From: Deltaproteobacteria bacterium
Lineage (GTDB): Bacteria > Desulfobacterota > Binatia > UBA9968
NCBI GenBank assembly: GCA_005878685.1
Contig: VBLN01000111.1
Location: 1 to 18,642, forward strand
Direction: 5' to 3'
Length of the DNA stretch: 18,642 bases
Each line of letters opens with the position of its first letter. The first letter of the stretch is position 1. Shown piece after piece: positions 1 through 8,179 of this stretch. The translations under genes and the position numbers were made by a program. Under the pieces are notes generated by a model. It was not told the origin of the DNA, made no database searches, and saw only the letters and a list, made by a program, of their open reading frames with translations.

Positions 1-2
1 TG

Positions 3-32
3 CAGGCGATTAAAAACGTGGCGGGGAGCTGA
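3..32 (+). CDS. Possible C-terminal tail of an upstream gene (partial)
   Basis: An open frame enters the window from the left and reads Q-A-I-K-N-V-A-G-S before a TGA at 30-32. In molybdenum hydroxylase operons the gene before the large subunit is often the 2Fe-2S or FAD subunit, and a short helical tail like this would suit the small iron-sulfur subunit. Ten codons cannot prove it; the frame may be chance. Confidence 0.25.
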   Translation, partial: QAIKNVAGS

Positions 33-54
33 TCGCCCCGGGGAAAAGATATGC

Positions 55-140
55 TTCACCACGAAGAGCACGAAGGTCACGAAGGATTTGGAGATCTGTT
101 ATCTTGTCAACTTCGTGTTCTTCGTGTCCTTCGTGGTAAA
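55..140. repeat. Inverted repeat of CACGAAG-type 9-mers (intergenic hairpin)
   Basis: The left arm (55-84) and right arm (111-140) are inverted copies: 25 of 30 bases pair when one arm is reverse-complemented, leaving a 26 nt centre. Each arm is made of three tandem 9-base units of the form CACGAAGNN. As RNA it would fold into a long hairpin just upstream of the molybdenum hydroxylase gene, ending about ten bases before its likely ribosome site. Repeats of this kind are dispersed between genes in many environmental bacterial genomes, which is general knowledge not checked here. It could act as a transcript-stabilising or attenuating hairpin, or be a non-autonomous repeat. Confidence 0.8.
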
Positions 141-163
141 AGTTGCGACAGGATACTAGTTCA

Positions 164-2503
164 ATGGAAATGACAGAGATCGGCAAGTCAGTTCGCCGGC
201 TGGACTACGAAACCAAAGTGACTGGCCGGGCGCAGTACTTGGCGGACATGAGCGTGCCGGGGATGTGTCATGGCAAGATCCTTCGGAGCCCGTACCCGCA
301 TGCGCGCCTCAAGCACATCGATGCCTCCAAGGCACTCAAAGTTCCTGGCGTCATGGCCGTGCTGACGCGCGACGATATTCTGCATGACGAAGGCATCGAG
401 CCTTTCTACGGTCCGGTGTTCAAGGATCAAACCATCGTTGCGGTCGAAAAAGTGCGGCACGTCGGTGACCCTGTCGCGGCGGTGGTGGCCCTGACCATCG
501 ATGCCGCTGAAGAAGCCATTCGTTTGATCGATGTCGAATACGAAGAGTTGCCGGCGGTTTTAGATGTTCACCAGGCGTTGAAGCCCGGTGCAATCCTGGT
601 TCACGAATCGATCAAATTGCCGAGCTCCGGTTTCGCTGATCTTGCCGAGCTCAAACCGGTGGAAGGCACCAACGTCTGCACGCACTTCAGGCTCAACCGC
701 GGCGATATCGACAAAGGTTTCGCCGAAGCGGATCATATTTTCGAAGACACTTTTACGCTGCCGGCGACGCAGCATAGCTTTCTCGAAACTCACGCGTGCA
801 TCGCGTCCGTCGAGCCGGGCGGGCGCATTACGGTCTGGGCGACGACTCAGAATCCGTTCGTCGTGCGCACTCAGCTCGCGAACATCTTCAAAGTTCCTGT
901 ATCCAAAGTGCGCGTCATCGTGCCTTACTTGGGCGGTGGATATGGCGGCAAGGTCTATCCGAAAGTCGAACCGATCACCGTGGCATTGGCGCAGAAAGCG
1001 GGACGACCGGTGCGCGTGGTACTATCGCGCGAAGAAGTCTTCTACACCATCACCAAGCATGCCGCGGTCATCCGCATGAAGACCGGCGTGAAGAATGACG
1101 GCACGCTGATCGCGCGCGAGTGCGAGATTCATCTCGACACGGGAGCCTACGCTGAGATCGGACCGCGTGTGGCCAAAAAATCAGGTTATACTGCAGCCGG
1201 TCCCTATCGCATTCCAAATCTAAAGATCGATTCGTACTCCGTCTACACGAACAAACCGCCGGCCGGGGCCTTTCGTGGCTTCGGCGTGTCGCAATCAGCG
1301 TGGGCCGTCGAGTCCCAGATGGATATCATCGCCGCGGCGCTGAAAATGGACCCGCTCGAGCTGCGCAAGCAGAACGGCTACGACGAAGGCGATAAGTTCG
1401 TCACTGAAGAGACGCTGCGCGCCGTCGGGCTTAAGGAATGCTTGGACGAAGTTGCGAAGTCGATTGGGTGGGAGACGAAAGTTCAAGGGTTGAAAGGTTC
1501 AAGGGTTGAAGGGTCAGGAGAGACAAACGTTAAGCGCGGTAAAGGGCTTGCTTGCATGATCAAGGCGACGATTACGCCATCGATCTCCTGCGCGGTGGTG
1601 AAGCTCAATGAAGACGCGAGCCTTTCCATATATACCGGCACGGTTGAGATGGGGCAGGGGTCGGAGACGGTATTGGCGCAAATTGCCGGCAAGGAGCTCG
1701 GACTTCCGCTCCAAACGATCCAAGTTCTCGGCGTCGACACCGACGTCGTGCCGTACGATCTCACGACTTCATCGAGCCGTTCGACTTTTCACATGGGCAA
1801 AGCGGTGCAACTCGCGGCGCAGGATGTCTTGCGCCAGCTCAAGCAGATTGTCATGAAGGAATATGGTGTGCCGGAAGACAAAGTGACTTTCGCCGACGGC
1901 AAGATACGTCTGCCCGAAACGCAGCTCGACTATGCGGAGGTGATGTTCAAGCGCTTCGGGATGCAAGGCGGGACGCTGGTCGGTGAGGGCCAAGTAAAGA
2001 CTTCAGTCAAAGACGAATACGGCGAAAAGAGCACGTCGGCGTTCTGGTTTGTCGCCGCGGGGGCTGCCGAAGTCGAGGTGGACTCGGAAACCGGCCAGAT
2101 CAAGCTCTGCAAATATGCGACTGCGGTGGACGTAGGAAAGGCGCTCAATCCTCTGGGCTGTCGCCAGCAACTCTCCGGCGCGGCGATCACGGGAATCGGC
2201 CAGGCGATGTTTGAGGAAATCGCTTACGACAATGGTCAACTCATCAATCCGAATCTGGTCGATTACGTTTTGCCTTCCTTAGGGGATATGCCGAGCGTCA
2301 TCGATCCGGTCTGCATCGAAATCCCGCATAGGAATGGCCCGTTTGGCGCGAAGGGAATCGGCGAAAGCGCGCTGATTCCGGTCGCGCCGGCAATCGCGAA
2401 CGCGATCTTTGACGCCGTCGGAGTGCGCATCAAAGATCTTCCGATCAAGGCCGAGAAAATATTTCTTGCTCTGGAAGAAGCCAAGGCGAGACCGCTAATC
2501 TAA
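164..2503 (+). CDS. Xanthine dehydrogenase-family molybdopterin-binding subunit
   Basis: This is the large catalytic subunit of a molybdenum hydroxylase (xanthine oxidase/aldehyde oxidase family), which hydroxylates an aromatic or aldehyde-type substrate using water. It is 779 aa from the ATG at 164, a normal length. The N-terminal a/b hammerhead domain starts at G-x-x-x-x-R-L-D-Y. Cofactor motifs follow in family order: G-G-G-Y-G-G-K, A-G-A-F-R-G-F-G, M-G-Q-G-S-E-T, and near the C-terminus G-I-G-E, whose Glu (residue 734) is the expected catalytic base. The carbon monoxide dehydrogenase form I active-site loop is absent, so it is not a classic CoxL; the substrate is unknown. ATG 164 is preferred over TTG 143 because AGGA lies ten bases before it. 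A 16-base tandem repeat lies within the gene (1481-1512). The FAD and 2Fe-2S partners would have to lie upstream, outside the window. Confidence 0.9.
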   Translation: MEMTEIGKSVRRLDYETKVTGRAQYLADMSVPGMCHGKILRSPYPHARLKHIDASKALKVPGVMAVLTRDDILHDEGIEPFYGPVFKDQTIVAVEKVRHVGDPVAAVVALTIDAAEEAIRLIDVEYEELPAVLDVHQALKPGAILVHESIKLPSSGFADLAELKPVEGTNVCTHFRLNRGDIDKGFAEADHIFEDTFTLPATQHSFLETHACIASVEPGGRITVWATTQNPFVVRTQLANIFKVPVSKVRVIVPYLGGGYGGKVYPKVEPITVALAQKAGRPVRVVLSREEVFYTITKHAAVIRMKTGVKNDGTLIARECEIHLDTGAYAEIGPRVAKKSGYTAAGPYRIPNLKIDSYSVYTNKPPAGAFRGFGVSQSAWAVESQMDIIAAALKMDPLELRKQNGYDEGDKFVTEETLRAVGLKECLDEVAKSIGWETKVQGLKGSRVEGSGETNVKRGKGLACMIKATITPSISCAVVKLNEDASLSIYTGTVEMGQGSETVLAQIAGKELGLPLQTIQVLGVDTDVVPYDLTTSSSRSTFHMGKAVQLAAQDVLRQLKQIVMKEYGVPEDKVTFADGKIRLPETQLDYAEVMFKRFGMQGGTLVGEGQVKTSVKDEYGEKSTSAFWFVAAGAAEVEVDSETGQIKLCKYATAVDVGKALNPLGCRQQLSGAAITGIGQAMFEEIAYDNGQLINPNLVDYVLPSLGDMPSVIDPVCIEIPHRNGPFGAKGIGESALIPVAPAIANAIFDAVGVRIKDLPIKAEKIFLALEEAKARPLI
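1481..1512 (+). repeat. In-frame tandem repeat inside the molybdenum hydroxylase gene
   Basis: Two consecutive 16-base units, GTTCAAGGGTTGAAAG and GTTCAAGGGTTGAAGG, differ at one base. Each contains the perfect palindrome TTCAA-GGG-TTGAA. They encode V-Q-G-L-K-G-S-R-V-E-G in a linker between two conserved blocks, where related proteins usually have a shorter, variable stretch. The reading frame is kept, so the insertion is tolerated. Confidence 0.75.
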
Positions 2504-2529
2504 GAAAGAAGCAGCCACAATTTTCCGGC

Positions 2530-2961
2530 ATGAAGCTTTGGCCATTTGGATTCTTGTTCGCAATTCTTATTCTTTTTCTTTCTTCCTGCCGGACGGAGAT
2601 TCTGCGCCAGCAGGAAGAGCAGATCCGCCAGCAGGAAGAGGAAATTTCCCGCCAGCGCAGAGAGATCGAAGAGCTAAAGATCGCTCAACAAAGAGAAGAG
2701 CAGAAGCGGCAGGACTGCAATCGCGCCTTTAGCTATTACGAGAAAGCTCAGGGAGCTAAAAATCCCCAAGAGGCCGCGTTGTTGTATCGCCAAGGGCTGA
2801 AATTCTGTCCCGACGATGATGTGGCCCACTACGAACTGGGGAAAATTTTCCACACCAGCGGGCAGCTCAAGGAAGCGGAGGCAGAATTTGAAGCGGCCTT
2901 GAAAATCAATCCGAATTTCACGGACGCCAAGCGCCAGCTTGAGACGATAAGGAAGAGGTAA
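2530..2961 (+). CDS. Coiled-coil and TPR outer-membrane lipoprotein, hypothetical
   Basis: The 143-residue product has a lipoprotein signal peptide: M-K-L-W start, hydrophobic core, and lipobox L-S-S-C with the lipidated Cys at 20. Residue 21 is Arg rather than Asp, which by the usual rule favours the outer membrane. Residues 22 to about 60 form a highly charged coiled coil of tandem heptads (R-Q-Q-E-E-Q-I, R-Q-Q-E-E-E-I, then divergent). Two TPR-like helix pairs follow (about 64-94 and 97-130), the second clear: Y-E-L-G-K-I-F-x-x-x-G-x-x-x-E-A-E-x-x-F-E-A-A-L-K-I-N-P. The layout suggests a periplasmic scaffold trimerising through the coil, loosely like CpoB/YbgF, though much smaller. It starts 26 nt after the hydroxylase stop, so it may be cotranscribed. 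The function is unknown. Confidence 0.8.
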   Translation: MKLWPFGFLFAILILFLSSCRTEILRQQEEQIRQQEEEISRQRREIEELKIAQQREEQKRQDCNRAFSYYEKAQGAKNPQEAALLYRQGLKFCPDDDVAHYELGKIFHTSGQLKEAEAEFEAALKINPNFTDAKRQLETIRKR

Positions 2962-2978
2962 GCGGGCTAAAGAACCTA

Positions 2979-2985
2979 AGGGTGA
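2979..2985 (+). promoter_or_regulatory. Ribosome binding site that decides the cyclase start
   Basis: The sequence AGGGTGA ends five bases before ATG 2991. A GTG at 2982 in the same frame overlaps this site, so it could not use it. The ATG is therefore the better start. Confidence 0.55.
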
Positions 2986-2990
2986 GAAAG

Positions 2991-3764
2991 ATGAGAAGAG
3001 CCATTTTTTTGCTGCTGACACTGTCACTATGCGGATTTGAGGCCTTTGCCATCGACGAGAGGAAACTCGTCGACATGACCTATCCGTTTGCGGAGGATAC
3101 TTTGCATTGGCCGACAGCCATGCCTTTTAAGTTGGAGAAGGTCAATGAGGGGATGACTCCCGATGGCTACTGGTACGCCTCTTATAACTATAGCGGCTCG
3201 GAGCATGTCGGGACGCACTTGGATGCCCCTTTTCACTTTGGCCAAGGGAAGTGGACGACGGATCAGGTCCCACTGACAAAGACCATCGGACCGGGCGTAA
3301 TCATCGACGTAAGGCGGAAAACAGAAGCGGATCCCGACTATCGCCTACAGGTTGCGGATATCCTGGCTTGGGAAAAGAAGCAGGGAAAGATTCCGCGCGG
3401 CGCGATTGCGCTCATGTACAGTGGCTGGGGAAAGTTTTGGGGTGATCGCAAGAAGTACTTTGGCACAGACCAGCCTGGTGACACCAGCAACCTTCACTTT
3501 CCAGGCTTCTCCAAACAGGCAGCCGAGTTTCTCGTCAAGGAGCGCAAGATCAACGCGGCAGGGGTCGATACCCCAAGTATCGACCATGGCCCCTCGCGTG
3601 ATTTTATCGCGCACCAGATCTTCTGCGGAGCTAACACGCCGATCTTTGAGAACGTCGCGAGCCTGGATCGCTTACCGGCGAAAGGGGCGACTCTCTTTGC
3701 TATTCCGATGAAGATCAAGGGCGGCAGCGGTGGGCCTTTAAGGGTCTTTGCCTTGCTGCCCTAG
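2991..3764 (+). CDS. Cyclase family protein with signal peptide (kynurenine formamidase-like hydrolase)
   Basis: A 257-residue member of the cyclase/KynB-like metal-dependent hydrolase family. The family signature H-V-G-T-H-L-D-A-P-F-H-F is at residues 72-83; in characterised members the first His, the His of GTH and the Asp bind metal and the last His acts in catalysis. The second conserved block, G-V-D-T-P-S-I-D-H-G, is also present. Unlike cytosolic kynurenine formamidase, it begins with M-R-R followed by a hydrophobic stretch and a likely cleavage after A-F-A, so it is probably exported to the periplasm. The length matches the family once the signal peptide is removed. The substrate (an amide or a cyclic ester) cannot be read from sequence. 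It may share a transcript with the two upstream genes (29 nt gap). Its stop codon overlaps that of the convergent MFS gene. Confidence 0.88.
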   Translation: MRRAIFLLLTLSLCGFEAFAIDERKLVDMTYPFAEDTLHWPTAMPFKLEKVNEGMTPDGYWYASYNYSGSEHVGTHLDAPFHFGQGKWTTDQVPLTKTIGPGVIIDVRRKTEADPDYRLQVADILAWEKKQGKIPRGAIALMYSGWGKFWGDRKKYFGTDQPGDTSNLHFPGFSKQAAEFLVKERKINAAGVDTPSIDHGPSRDFIAHQIFCGANTPIFENVASLDRLPAKGATLFAIPMKIKGGSGGPLRVFALLP

Positions 3765-5074
3765 TCCACCCGAAGAGAGGCATCACTCACCCCTACGGGG
3801 TTGATCGGATCTGGGATAATCCCTCTAGCGATCAGAATAGGTAGGGCAGCTTCGCGGAGGCGAGGGAGTTGCTGGGCGAATAGTAAGCCAGCCACTGCAC
3901 AGAAAAAACCGCCTGCGGCTACAACGAGCGGCGCCCCCACCCGGTCAGCCAGCGATCCGGCGATAAGGCTGCCAAAGGGCGCCATACCGACGAGCATCAT
4001 CGAGAAGATACTCATGACCCGCCCGCGCATCTCATCAGCGGCTAACACTTGCAGGAGCGTGTTACAAGAAGCGATCAGCACCATCCACGAAAATCCTACT
4101 TCGAGCAGAATCACCATAGACAGCCAGAAAGAACGCGAGGCGGTAAACAGGATCAAGCCCAAGCCAAATCCGAGAGTCGTGGCCACAATGATCTTTCCGA
4201 GCCCGCGCACCTGCCCGCGCTGGGCGAGGAAGAGCGCGCCTGTCAGCGCTCCAAGGCCTACTGAGCCCATCATCAGGCCTAGAGCATCCGCGCCGCACTG
4301 GTGTATCCCGCCTGCAAAGATTGGCATCAGCGTCATGTAGGGCATGCCCAAGAATCCAACCAATCCCAACAGCAGCAAGAGATCGCGTATGGGTGTCGTG
4401 GTCGCAATATAGCGCGTGCCTTCGGCCAGGGCATGAGCTATCGAAGGATGGCTTGCCGATTCACGCCCGCGTCGGGTGAGTCTCATAGCCAGCAGCGCCC
4501 AGATGACGGCCAGATAGCTCAGCGCGTTGATCAGAAAGCAAAACCCTTCTCCCAAAGTCGCCACGAGAAGGCCCGCAAGCGCAGGCCCAACAATTCTCGC
4601 CGCATTAATCATGGAAGAATTTAAGGCGATCGCGTTTGGTAGGTCTTCGGCATCGACCAATTGATTGACCAGAGATTGTCGGGCAGGCATGTCGAAGGCG
4701 TTGACGATACCGAGGACGGCTCCTAACAGGATAATATGGGTTACCGTGACCCAACCTGTTAGCGTCAGAGAAGCCATCACGAGGGCCTGAAGGAGAGCTG
4801 CGGATTGAGTCAGCAATACGATCTGGCGGCAGGAAAAGCGGTCGCTGATAACCCCGCCGATAGGGCCGAGCGCAAAGACCGGAATCTGAGAGGCAAACCC
4901 CACCGCGCCGAGCAGCGTCGCAGAGCCTGTCAGGCGATAGACCAGCCAGCTCTGGGCGACCTGCTGCATCCATGTCCCACAGAGAGAGACGAGCTGGCCT
5001 GTGAGATAGAGTTTGTAATTGCGATGGCGCAGTGAGCGCCATAGGGAATAGACAAAAGATGGCTTATCCGGCAT
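3761..5074 (-). CDS. MFS exporter, EntS/transmembrane secretion effector type
   Basis: A 437-residue major facilitator with about twelve hydrophobic segments. The opening L-R-H-R-N-Y-K-L-Y-L-T-G-Q and the run W-M-Q-Q-V-A-Q-S-W-L-V-Y-R-L-T-G-S are typical of the EntS-like family (MFS_3), proton-driven exporters of siderophores and other small molecules. The loop 2-3 signature G-G-V-I-S-D-R-F-S-C-R is at residues 73-83. No frame break was seen. It is the last gene of the leftward efflux operon, 19 nt after the RND pump stop, with no strong ribosome site, so it probably relies on coupled translation. Its TAG stop shares the four bases CTAG (3761-3764) with the cyclase stop. It may add a single-protein inner-membrane exporter to the RND system; its substrate is unknown. 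Confidence 0.88.
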   Translation of the reverse strand: MPDKPSFVYSLWRSLRHRNYKLYLTGQLVSLCGTWMQQVAQSWLVYRLTGSATLLGAVGFASQIPVFALGPIGGVISDRFSCRQIVLLTQSAALLQALVMASLTLTGWVTVTHIILLGAVLGIVNAFDMPARQSLVNQLVDAEDLPNAIALNSSMINAARIVGPALAGLLVATLGEGFCFLINALSYLAVIWALLAMRLTRRGRESASHPSIAHALAEGTRYIATTTPIRDLLLLLGLVGFLGMPYMTLMPIFAGGIHQCGADALGLMMGSVGLGALTGALFLAQRGQVRGLGKIIVATTLGFGLGLILFTASRSFWLSMVILLEVGFSWMVLIASCNTLLQVLAADEMRGRVMSIFSMMLVGMAPFGSLIAGSLADRVGAPLVVAAGGFFCAVAGLLFAQQLPRLREAALPILIARGIIPDPINPVGVSDASLRVD

Positions 5075-5093
5075 CGGGCAAGAAGCACGCAGG

Positions 5094-8000
5094 CTAAGGC
5101 CGCCGTCCTAGTCTGCCGTTCGCGCGAAAGTGGTGATAGCGCTGCGCCACTCGACCCCAGAGCGCCTCTCCCCATGATCCCGCCTTTTCCTTCACGCGCG
5201 CCAACGCCTGGCCGCGGCCCAAATCATCGAATAAGGAATAGGCAACAGGAGTGATGAGGAGCGTGATGAGAAGGGATAGGGCCTGACCGCCGATGATGAC
5301 TTTCGCCATCGAGGCGCGCGATGCGGCTCCAGGTCCTCGTCCAAGCGCAATCGGAAGCATGCCGAAGACGAGCATGAGTGTGGTCATCAGAATCGGGCGC
5401 AGCCGGGCGTGGTTGGCCTCGATGATCGCCTGATCGCGCTCCATCCCTTGGGTTCGCAGAGTATTTGTGTAGTCGATCTGTAAGATCCCGTTCTTTTTCA
5501 CGATGCCGAAGAGCATGAAAAGGCCGAACATCGCATAAATGTCGAGGGGCTGTCTCAGCATGATGAGGGAGAAAAGGGCAAAGGGCAGAGTGAGCGGCAG
5601 TGCCAGCATGATAGTGATGGGGTGGAGAAAACTCTCGAACTGGGCAGCGAGGACCATGTACATGAAAATGAAGCTCAGCAAAAAAGCGATGACGAAATTG
5701 GTCGCCGTCTCGGACAGAATTTTAGCCCTGCCGGTAAAATCAGCAGTGTAAGTGGGCGGTAACTGGAGCTCTTGGACAAAGCCTTGGATGGTTTCCACCG
5801 CTTGTCCCAGCGGCAGGGAGGGCAAGAGATTGGCGACGATCGTGACTTTGCGCTGGCGGTTGTAGCGGTCAATCTGCGACGGACCCAAGTCTTCGCGCAA
5901 GTTTACGAGATTGGCGATCTTCACGAGCTGACCATTGTTTCCCGGGACGGTAAGATTCATGACGGCTTGAGGGTCGTTCCTCTTCTGCTTGACGGCTCTC
6001 AGCCAGACATCATATTCCTCGTCCTCTTCTAGGGTTGAGGCGATATCCTGGATTTGGATGCCAAACTCTGAGGCCTTCTTGCGGTCGACCATCGTCCGTA
6101 GTTCCGGCTGGCGCACCGAGAGCGTGGTGTCAATATCCACAACATCTGGCACTTCGCGCATGCGGGCCATGATCTTGTCGGAGTATTGCTGAAGCTGTTC
6201 AAGGCTGGGGCCGCGCAGGTTGAACTCGAGATCGGTCTGCCTGATCCCGCCGCCGGTGAAGGAGCTTACCCCTTGCACGCTGACCCGCAGATCGGGATAG
6301 TCCTGAAAGAGTTGGCGCGCATCCGCCATGACGTCGAACTGGCTGTAATCTCTCCGAGAGAGATCCACGAGTCGAGCATAGATATTGGCGCTGGTCACGT
6401 CTCCCTGCCCGGGCTTCACGTTGCCCGTGGTATCGCCGATGGTCGTAAGAGTGTTCGTCACGCCGCGTAGCCTTCTGATTTTCTCCTCCAGCTCGCGGAG
6501 CAGATTGTCGGTTTCCGCCAGGGTGTAACCGCCCGGAGTCTGAATGATGATTTCAAACTCGCTCTGGTCGTCGTTCGGGACGAAGTTTTTGCCGATGGCA
6601 TAAAAGAGCGGGATTGTCGCGAGCACGGTTATCAGTCCAGCGATCACAACGGTCGAACGGTGACTCAGGGACCAGGAGAGGATCCAGCCGTAGGACTTGT
6701 CGATCCAGGAATAGAAACGGCTTTCCTTGGAGGATTTATCAGCGTGCTTGACCCGGAGGAAGCGCGAGCTGAGCATGGGCGTCAAAGTGAACGAGATGAG
6801 AAGAGATACCGCGACAGCAAAGGCCACCGTCACCCCGAAACTCTGGAAAAATCGGCCTACCCGGCCCGCCATGAAGGCGAGCGGCACGAAGATCACCAGC
6901 AAGGAAAGGGTTGTTGCCATCACCGCCAGCGCGATCTCCCGAGTCGCCTTCGAGGCCGCGCTTCGGGCGGGCTCGTGCTTTTCCTCGATGTGACGGAAGA
7001 TATTTTCCAATACGACGACGGCATCGTCGATGACGATCCCGACGGCGAGGATCAGGCCCAACATCGTGATGTTGTTGAGCGTAAAACCGATGGCGCGCAT
7101 CAGCGTAAAAGTAGAGATGATGGATGCCGGAATGGCGACGGAGGCGATCAAGGTACTGCGCCAGTCGTGCATGAAGAGGAAAACCGTCAGCGCCACGAGA
7201 ATCGCTCCGAGGATCAAATGAAACTTGACCTCTTCGAAAGAAGCCCTGATAAACCGGGACTGGTCAACGATCACTTCGGTTCGAATATCCGGCGGCAATA
7301 CCGAACGAAATTGCCCAAGGCGGGCTCTCACCCGGTCTACAATATCGACCGTGTTCGTTCCCGACTGCTTCTTAACGATCAGTTGAACGGCATTTTCGCC
7401 GTCGAGACGGGCCAGGCTGCGCGGTTCCACCACGCCGTTTTCCGCGTAACCCACGTCCCGGATCATGATAGGGCGACCCTGAAAGTTTCCCACGATGAGA
7501 TTGTTAAAGTCCTCGGCGTGTTCGATGCGTCCCATCGTCCGCAGCACCAGCTCGCGGCGCACTTCATCGATTCTGCCGCCGGGGATCTCGATATTCTGGG
7601 CCTGAACGGCCCGCTTGACCTGAGCGACGGAAAGGTTGTAGGCCGCGAGCTTGTCCGGATCGATGTTAAGGTTAATGGTCCGCTCTTGCTGTTCGACCAT
7701 GATGACCTGTCCCACCCCGCGTAAAGTCTCAATATCTTCCTTGACCTGTTTTCTGGCGATCTCGCTGACCTCGCAGCATCGACTTGGAATTTCTGGATGA
7801 TGGGGGGATCTGTGCCGACGGGTAGTTGGGATAGAACAGTAGAGACTTTGTCGCGTACTTCTTGAGCCGCCACGTTGCCGTTTTTCTCGAGCACGAACTG
7901 AATCGTGATCGTGGAGATGCCTTCTTTGATCACGGCCCGCAGTTCATCAATGCCATCGATCGTGTTGATCGCCTCTTCGATCGGCTTGGTAACGGCAGTC

Positions 8001-8179
8001 TCCATCTCCTCAACGCTCGCGCCGTTGAGCGTCGTGGTCACGGTGACGGTCGGCAGATCTATGTTCGGAAAGAGGTCGACACCCAACCCCGCATAGGAAA
8101 ACAAGCCCAGCACCACCAGCGCCGCGATAAGCATCGTGGCGAAGACCGGGCGCCTGATGCAGATATCAGCGAGACTCAT
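5094..8179 (-). pseudogene. RND efflux pump (HAE1/AcrB family), broken by an out-of-frame deletion
   Basis: The inner-membrane proton-driven pump of a tripartite drug efflux system. The first piece (ATG 8179, M-S-L-A-D-I-C-I-R-R-P-V-F-A-T-M-L) reads correctly through I-I-Q-K-F-Q-V-D-A-A, then leaves frame near 7773. Correct sequence resumes in another frame with E-V-S-E-I-A-R-K-Q-V-K (from 7772) and continues to the stop at 5094. Family members have about 14 residues between those points (a P-I-M-T-hydrophobic strand), so about 40 or 43 bases seem lost. The rest looks sound: proton-relay Asp pair V-I-D-D-A-V (7023-7028) and the Lys pair of G-I-V-K-K-N (5493-5498). The start overlaps the adaptor gene by 14 nt, with AAGG just before the ATG. 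As written the gene cannot make a full pump; an assembly fault is possible. Confidence 0.88.

Noticed and set aside
55..140. CRISPR array made of the CACGAAG repeats
   Set aside because: The units are 9 bases with no spacers and the two arms are inverted; no cas genes are nearby.
164..2503. Carbon monoxide dehydrogenase large subunit (CoxL form I)
   Set aside because: The active-site loop reads A-G-A-F-R-G-F-G instead of the Cys-containing form I signature, and no cox accessory genes are in the window.
3789..3801. ACCCC-TAC-GGGGT hairpin as a terminator for the cyclase gene
   Set aside because: There is no T run on either strand after the stem, and it lies within the MFS coding sequence.
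6660..7724. A 354-codon plus-strand open frame
   Set aside because: It is antisense to the RND pump coding sequence, whose minus-strand product matches the family. Its own product is rich in Asp, Arg and His with no recognisable domain.
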